Origin: Candidatus Villigracilis adiacens | GTDB taxonomy: Bacteria; Chloroflexota; Anaerolineae; Anaerolineales; Villigracilaceae | Direction of reading: 5' to 3' | Assembly: GCA_016703605.1 (NCBI GenBank) | Contig: JADJBU010000023.1 | Span: 1-11,270 of the forward strand | DNA: 11,270 bases | Shown here: piece after piece, positions 6,007-11,270 of the stretch | How the letters are laid out: each line of letters begins with the position of its first letter | Position numbering within the stretch: the stretch's first letter is position 1 | The notes under the pieces: generated by a model | The model's database searches: none | What the model saw: the letters and a program-made list of their open reading frames with translations, nothing else | What the model was told of the DNA's origin: nothing | Program-made: the position numbers and the translations under genes

Positions 6007-7190
6007 TCGAGGCAGGTTACAACGTCCGTAGGTTGCTGCGCCGCGCGGGTTTGCTAATCTCTTCAAACGAGGAGCGGGGACCCCGCCCCTCACATTTGCT
6101 CCATTCGACGGCAACCCCACCGATCTGCTCATTGAACAAGGCGACCAAACGCCGATGACCCTCGGCACAAACCCGATCCGCTCCATCCAAGCCACACGCA
6201 ACTTCCTGCGCAAAGCCCGTCCGCTCTATCGTCACATGCTGCACACCGCCGCCGAAGCCTGCCGCGGTTCTGACCTGCTCATTCACGGCTTGCCCACCAT
6301 CTGGGGCGCGCACATCGCCGAAGGCTTGGGCATTCCGCTGTCCGCGCTAATTTGCAGCCGCTCACGCGCACTCGCGAATTTCCATCCGCTCTTTTGCCGT
6401 TTCGTTTTTCTTTCAGGGATCGGAACTGGTTCTCGCATTGGGCTGTGACTCAAGCCACCTGGCTTTCATGGCGCTCGGAGATTAACCACGCGCGTCACGT
6501 GGACTTTGGGCTTGCTCCTGCTCAACTACTTGACCCTACTCTGAAAGCGGACTCCACCCAACCGCTCACCCTCAACGCTTTCAGTGAAATTGTCGTGCCT
6601 CGTCCAAAAGATTGGAATGAGAAACAACTGGTCACTGGGTACTGGCGACTAAGGCTTCACCAGACTGGACACCGCCCCAAGCACTTCAAAAATTCCTTGA
6701 CACTCCCCAAGAACCCAATCGCCATCGGATTTGGCAGCCCCGGCACGCAGGGATATTTACCCATGCTTGAAGAAGCCTTGCGTCTCGCAAACGCCCAAGC
6801 CGTATTGACTCTTCCTGAAAATGGCATGGAGAAATAAAATCCAAAAACATCTTCCCCATGGAATACGTCCCGCACGATTGGCTGTATAAACGCGTCAAAG
6901 TCGCCATCCACCACGGCGGCGCAGGGACAACGTCCGCGAGTTTGCATGCAGGCATTCCCACCATTACCATGCCCTCGCCATTGACCAATTCTTCTGGGGG
7001 GAACGGATTCAGAAACTGGATATAGGCATATCCATTCCGCAGAGGAAACTCAATGCGAAAATCTCGCACAGGCAATTAATGAAGCCTTGAACAACAAAGA
7101 GATGAGCACGAAAGCAAAAGTAATCAGCGAGCCTTGAATAAAGAAGGAATTAATCTGCCGTTACTCAAATTGAAAAACTTTAAACCGTAA
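5928..7190 (+). pseudogene. GT1-type glycosyltransferase (UGT/sterol-GT like), about ten frameshifts
   Basis: This is an NDP-sugar glycosyltransferase of the GT1/UGT fold, most like the sterol or macrolide glucosyltransferase group. Joining frames from ATG 5928 gives MSKTITL, then SGTLGDVLP and YIALGKGLIEAGYNV (N-terminal acceptor domain), PTDLLIEQGDQTP, LQPLTRTREFPSALLPF, PIAIGFGSPGTQGYLPMLEE, YVPHDWLYKRVKVAIHHGG and the donor-binding AGTTSASLHAGIPTITMP, then AIDQFFWGERIQKLDIG. It ends with NLPLLKLKNFKP at 7188-7190. The length is about 418 residues, normal for the family. Frame changes fall near 5945, 5985, 6035, 6345, 6650, 6700, 6835, 6968, 7065 and 7130. Peptide sense is preserved between them, so this is either a very recent pseudogene or a noisy consensus. 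It follows the methyltransferase directly. Confidence 0.8.
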
Positions 7191-7202
7191 GGGCATTAAA
7201 AA

Positions 7203-7291
7203 CCGAAGGGGTGACATAATTTTGCAACCAATGCAATCCCTTCGGGATTAGTGCTGATCAAATTAGTCTAGATCATTTCATCCCTCGGGAT
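7203..7291. terminator. Paired short hairpins between convergent genes
   Basis: AATCCC-TTC-GGGATT (7235-7249) and ATCCC-TC-GGGAT (7280-7291) are near copies 31 bases apart. CCGAAGGG (7203-7210) can also pair with CCCTTCGG (7238-7245). They lie between the glycosyltransferase stop (7190) and the exporter stop (7278-7280), the second overlapping that stop codon. A bidirectional terminator role is inferred from position; neither has a strong U tract. Confidence 0.4.
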
Positions 7292-8455
7292 TATTCTCGC
7301 AATGCCAAATAGCTACAATCAACGCAAACAGCAAAAACACACCCCCAACCAATACGGCGCGGAGATGGCGATCACGTCGAACGAAATCCTGCAATGGTGG
7401 GACCAAAGATGTTGGTGAGCGCCAGCAAGGTCGGATTGCCACCCATCAGACGACCCTGCTCATTCTCAGGGACGCGCAGCGAGACCAGCGCCGTCAGTGA
7501 CGGGATGCTGATGCCCGTCCCAAGCGCAACGACAGCCACCGCGGGGAAGATCATCCATGCGGCAGGGACGAATGCCATGCCCGCCAAACCGATCACCATG
7601 CAAGTGAGACCCACAGGGATGAGTTTGCGTTCGCCGAAACGCGCTTGCAATCTGGCATATAAAACTCCCTGCACGATCACCCCACACAACCCGACATACA
7701 AATAGAAATAACTATTCTGCGCGGGCGTCCAGCCAAAGCGGGCGTTGGAGAATAATGGGAAATTCGTCTGCAAGCCAGCAAAGGCGAGGTTGAGCAGGAA
7801 GAGAACAACCAGAAAACTTTGGATATTCTTCTGGCGGAAGATGCTCGTGAATTGACCCGCCCACGAAAAGACTTGTGAAAACGGCTTGGTCTCGCGGCGT
7901 TCGGGGGATAATGATTCGGGGGAGGAAAAAGAATCCGAAGACAGTATTGGCAAAGGTTAAGAAAGAGGCGACGAGCGCCGGGAGGCTGAGTCCATATCCG
8001 CTGAGGAGCCCGCCGAGGATGGGACCCGCCATGATGCCCAATCCAAAAGCGAGTTGAGAATAATTGAGTCCGCGTGCGCGGGTTTCGGCGTTGGTCGTAT
8101 CTGCAACGTAAGCATGAGCAAGCGTCAGGTTCGAGCCGGTCAGACCGTCAATGAAGACTGCAAGAAAAATAATGATGAGCGAATTTGCCAATCCGAGCAA
8201 AAGATAGGAAGTCGCCGTGCCCAAAAGACAGAACAGCAAAATGGGTTTGCGCCCGTAACGGTCGGAGAGCGCACCGAGGATGGGACCGGAGACGAGTTGA
8301 ATGGTCGAGTACATCGACATCAACCCACCCGCGATGGCGGCTCCGCCCGCTGAGGCGTGTGCCTGCACGAAGAACGGCAGCAGCGGCAGCATAATGCCGT
8401 AGCCGAGCATGTCTACGAAAACTGAAACGAGGATGATGAAGAAGGAAGGAGGCAA
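7278..8455 (-). CDS. MFS exporter, TetA-like (DHA1), three frameshifts
   Basis: This is a twelve-helix drug/H+ antiporter-type protein of the major facilitator superfamily, in the inner membrane; the substrate is unknown. Helix 1 (FVDMLGYGIMLPLLPFF) and motif A GALSDRYGRKPIL between helices 2 and 3 are clear. GPTIAGF-(A)FD-VIAISAPYW near the end is the TetA-like helix 11 signature. About 392 residues are recovered. Frames change at the G5 run 7918-7922, where removing one base restores FFFLPESLSPERRE. They also change near 7380, where one added base restores GFAFDVIAIS, and near 7335. The start is uncertain: TTG 8455 fits the family length but has only a pyrimidine-rich leader and no ribosome site. 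The indels in simple runs suggest consensus errors. Confidence 0.85.
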
Positions 8456-8495
8456 GGGAGGTAAGGGATGAGAAACGAGGAATCAGAGGGAAACA

Positions 8496-8539
8496 GAAAG
8501 TGGTGAGCGGGCTGATTATACATTCCACTCACCACTTTC
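8496..8539. promoter_or_regulatory. 12-bp inverted repeat flanking a TATAAT box
   Basis: GAAAGTGGTGAG (8496-8507) and CTCACCACTTTC (8528-8539) are perfect reverse complements around a 20-base loop. On the minus strand the loop contains TATAAT (8520-8515), facing the exporter. It could be an operator wrapped around the exporter promoter or a terminator hairpin for the NHL gene, which ends nearby. Confidence 0.45.
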
Positions 8540-8565
8540 CTACTGATGACGCGCACAAAAACGGA

Positions 8566-9457
8566 TTAGAAACTCCACCACCGAAACCTTCGCGCCTGAT
8601 TGATTGACGCATAATCACCCCATTGCCAAACGCGATCGCAGTCGGGGTGGGTGGATTATCCGTGGTCTTCTTGCCGCCCAAGCCCCACAAGAACCTCATC
8701 ATTATCAAAGACCTGCATACGACCCAGATCATAATCGGTCACATACACGTTGCCATCGGCATCGCACGATCCCTTCGGGCGTGCCAAGGAAGCCACCTCT
8801 TCGCGCCATCTTCCAGGCTGTGATGAATACACCGCAGCATCGACCTGCACGTATTTCCGTAATCAGCAACGAAGATCCCCTGCTGGTCAACAGCAATACC
8901 CGTGGCGTGTTTGAAACGCCGCTGCATCGCCGCCAAACTTCATCAGGGATCCATACAATTTCTGCACATAGGGGTTGCCGTCATCGGTCACGTAACAATT
9001 GCCATCTGCATCACCGCAATCCATGGCGCGCACGACCGAACATTCGCTGCCCCATTGCAAAATGTAATTGCCGTCTTTATCGAATTTTTGAACGCGATGA
9101 TTTTCGTTATCACACTCAATTGTCGTTGACGTCAATCGCCAGCCCCATAAGCCAGGGTTTTGAATTCTACCGCCCTTTCTCATCCCGTTTGGCGAGCAGG
9201 TTGGCATCCAACGAAGATGAACACGCGGTCCTTGCCCGCATCGCTTAAATATTTCCGAGCGAGTTCGCCGCCACGCCGTATGGGTCTGAATGCTGTCTTC
9301 GCTTAATTGATCTCCAAGTTTGTTCAGGGGTCATGGATTCCTCAATGGTGGGAATTTTGGGTCAGTGAAGGTCGGGGGTCAATTCTTCCGGCCCTGGACT
9401 CCCCACCGCAGGCGATCAACAAAACACATATAAGCCTGGTAAAACCGTTCTCTTCAT
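8566..9457 (-). pseudogene. NHL-repeat lipoprotein, multiple frameshifts
   Basis: This is a secreted lipid-anchored beta-propeller of the NHL-repeat type, a scaffold or ligand-binding protein; no enzymatic residues can be named. ATG 9457 has AGGAGG (9470-9465) seven bases upstream. After one frame change it reads as a lipoprotein signal peptide ending in LLIAC, with C as the lipidation site. Several propeller repeats are readable in three frames: CDNENHRVQKFDKDGNYILQW, MDCGDADGNCYVTDDGNPYVQK, HATGIAVDQQGIFVADYGN and SCDADGNVYVTDYDLGRMQVF. The end is uncertain. One frame reads QWGDYASINQARRF to a TAA at 8566-8568, while another runs to 8529. At least five indels are needed over about 890 bases. 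The exporter lies 110 bases downstream on the same strand. Confidence 0.7.
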
Positions 9458-9925
9458 GCGCGTTCCTCCTCTATAAGTTTTGCAGGATTGCCAGGCGCGC
9501 AGAAGCGATGCCGGCATACTTTGAATGGATTCCCTGACAATAATGAATTCACCTTCAAACGCGGAGGGGAGACCGTCCAAATCATCGGAAACCTTGGCGG
9601 AATGGTTTGCTTACGGGCAAACTCTTGCTTGTAACAGGGCGGTATCCTCGGCCTTGAAGATCGACCGGCTTAATATATTTGACGGAGCGCCCCTACGGTC
9701 ACCGGCATGAGGACTATCGAAAAGCGCAAATGGGACGACCTTCCTGCCAACCAATGTAGGATCACCATCATTCGCCTGTATGGTTATGATATGCCGAATT
9801 CAAAAGCCCCGTTTTGAACGAAGTCCCTACTCGCGACATGAACTCCTCGTGGGGACTTTGATCCTTGAATTTGACCAAACCAGGCGCCCACGCCAGTTGA
9901 AAACCATCCCTCCCTGCACAGGTTG
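9458..9925. other. Unresolved stretch between NHL and VWA genes
   Basis: No gene can be assigned with confidence. Both strands show coherent-looking but short open segments, such as NEFTFKRGGETVQIIGNLGG on plus (about 9540-9600) and DDLDGLPSAFEGEFIIVRES on minus (about 9595-9530). A minus-strand TAG and the NHL ribosome site adjoin at about 9473-9465. The stretch must contain the promoters of the divergent NHL and VWA genes, unless a broken gene lies between. With the indel density seen on both sides, frame choice cannot be made from this sequence alone. Confidence 0.3.
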
Positions 9926-11270
9926 ATGCGTAAACCTACTGGACCCTGATATCTGCAAGCCTGATACTCGGTGTCTTCATCCCCGCCGCCGCGCAGGCTG
10001 GTTGCCGCATCGTCACTTTGGCCAACGTGGATGCGTCCGCCTTCCTGGTCATTTCCGGGATTTGTGGATGTGACCGACCCAGCGGAATTTTCGCTTCGGG
10101 ACCTAGCCTGAAGCTGTTACTCGTGCTCGAAAACGGCCAGCCGCTCCCAGCCGTGAGTCAAAGAGATGGCGATCCCCTGCAATTGGCGGTCGCTTTCAAC
10201 CAGGGGAAGCGTTACGGACGCCCGCAACGCGAACGGCATCTCGCGCTTCCAACGCGTCTCGCAGGTCGTCCAGTGGGCGCAAGCCCGCCCGCCTGACATG
10301 CCCGACGACTTGAGTCCCCGTCAGCCAGGCAGGACCGGTCATCAACCATGCCCCTCCCACCGATTTCATCGTCGGCTTGCAGGGGTTTGAGCCAGACCTG
10401 CGCGAGGCGACGCCCAACCTGCAATCGCTCGTCTCGGCACTGGATGTGGTCAGTGCCCAGACCCCGCGCATTGGGGTTAAACGCGCTGTGCTCTTCATCA
10501 CGCCGCAAATGGAAGACCCCAATCTCGCCGCGGACCTTGAACCCATCATCCAACGCGCGGTCGAGGATAAAACTCGCGTCTTCGTCTGGCATGTGGACGC
10601 AACACCGCGTTCACGACCACCAGCGCGGCGGTCTTCAATAACCTCGCCATCCAAACCGGCGGGAGCATGTTCCAGTTCTCCGGCGAGGAGCGCTTCCCGA
10701 CCCTGAAATCTATTTTGCGCCCCCTAAGGCGAATTTATCAACCAAATACGACCGCGCCTCGAGTGTTCCAGGGCAGCACAAACCTGATGGGTCCGTGACC
10801 GCCCGCTTCCGAGATCGGCCACCCGACGCGCAGATCGTTCGAGCCGAACATCCAGCCGCCGAACCCGATCCCCTCGTTGCGACCTCAATGCAGATCACAC
10901 GGCAGGCTCCGCCCGAAGACCCGTTCAATATCGAACAGTTTTTGCCCGAATCGCAGAAGCTTGAGATCATCGTCGAATCTCTGATGGCTACAACGTGCCT
11001 TGACCCGCACGACCCTGTATGGACGGCGTGATGTGGGACGAGAACACCAGCGAACCGTTCAACGAATTCAACTGGGACCTGATATCGGCGCCCTCGCGCA
11101 GTGGGAGCACCAGGCATGGTCGAGGCGGTTGATTTGCTTGGTTTGAGCAACAGAGTATGGCGCTGCCCGTGTTGGTGTGACGGTCATCAAACCTCCCAGC
11201 GTACCTGCGCCTTCCTTGCAAAACAATACCGCACCTGTTTCCACCTTTGGCGCGATCGTGTTCGCGGGGC
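9926..11270 (+). pseudogene. Secreted VWA-like protein, partial, many frameshifts
   Basis: This is a predicted exported protein with a von Willebrand factor A-like domain, running off the right edge. ATG 9926 followed by one frame change gives a signal peptide WTLISASLILGVFIPAAAQA. Then come a short beta-rich segment with VTVLENGQPLPAVS, the VWA-like core (PLQLAVAFNQG, ISRFQRVSQV, KRAVLFITPQMEDPNLAADLEP, KTRVFVWHVDA, NNLAIQTGGSMFQFSGEERF) and an Ig-like region (ATSMQITRQAPPEDPFNIEQF, NEFNWDL, EAVDLLGLS). A Pro-rich linker follows, and TFGAIVFAG begins what looks like a C-terminal membrane anchor. Where the MIDAS DxSxS should stand the sequence has AVAFNQG, so metal-dependent adhesion may be absent. 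About ten or more frame changes occur. Its role is unknown; surface or envelope protein contacts are an inference. Confidence 0.65.

Noticed and set aside
1..11270. CRISPR array, transposase, integrase, toxin-antitoxin or defence genes
   Set aside because: No regularly spaced direct repeats and no protein segment resembling these families were found on either strand.

Overview
The window looks like a piece of a bacterial chromosome, probably Chloroflexota/Anaerolineae. That assignment is an inference from the gene mix, the mid-50s GC impression and the many short extragenic palindromes; no marker gene settles it. It encodes ordinary housekeeping and accessory functions. It shows no CRISPR array, transposase, phage module or recognisable defence island.

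Layout, left to right. Positions 1-212 hold no gene. They contain an FNR-like dyad, the 3' half of a tRNA-Met (CAT) without a matching 5' half, and a strong intrinsic terminator. Next on the + strand come a YgjP-type zinc metallopeptidase (one frameshift) and a small cupin. They converge on a minus-strand pair, corA followed by an SMP-30/gluconolactonase gene that overlaps it by one base; a 20-bp homopurine/homopyrimidine hairpin lies between. The corA leader contains two mutually exclusive stems, one of which covers the corA Shine-Dalgarno. Further right on the minus strand, an R2lox-type di-metal oxidase is followed with no gap by a Nudix hydrolase. Divergent from R2lox, and separated by a perfect 30-bp palindrome and two face-to-face TATAAT boxes, is a SAM methyltransferase. 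It reads through an interspersed repeat into a glycosyltransferase gene broken by about ten frameshifts. A TetA-like MFS exporter and an NHL-repeat lipoprotein follow on the minus strand, both frameshifted. The right end carries a shattered + strand gene for a secreted, membrane-anchored VWA-like protein that runs off the window.

Reading-frame quality is very uneven. The region 2235-5850 (CorA, Nudix, R2lox, methyltransferase) is free of frameshifts. Positions 5940-7190 and 8560-11270 carry an indel roughly every 100-150 bases, yet the peptide between indels stays recognisable. Several indels lie in C or G runs. This fits a noisy long-read consensus at least as well as true gene decay, so the 'pseudogene' calls are provisional.

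No clearly new multi-gene system is visible. The most promising items are the corA leader switch, the tightly coupled R2lox-Nudix pair with its palindromic divergent promoter, and the orphan tRNA-Met 3' half, which could mark an integration site.
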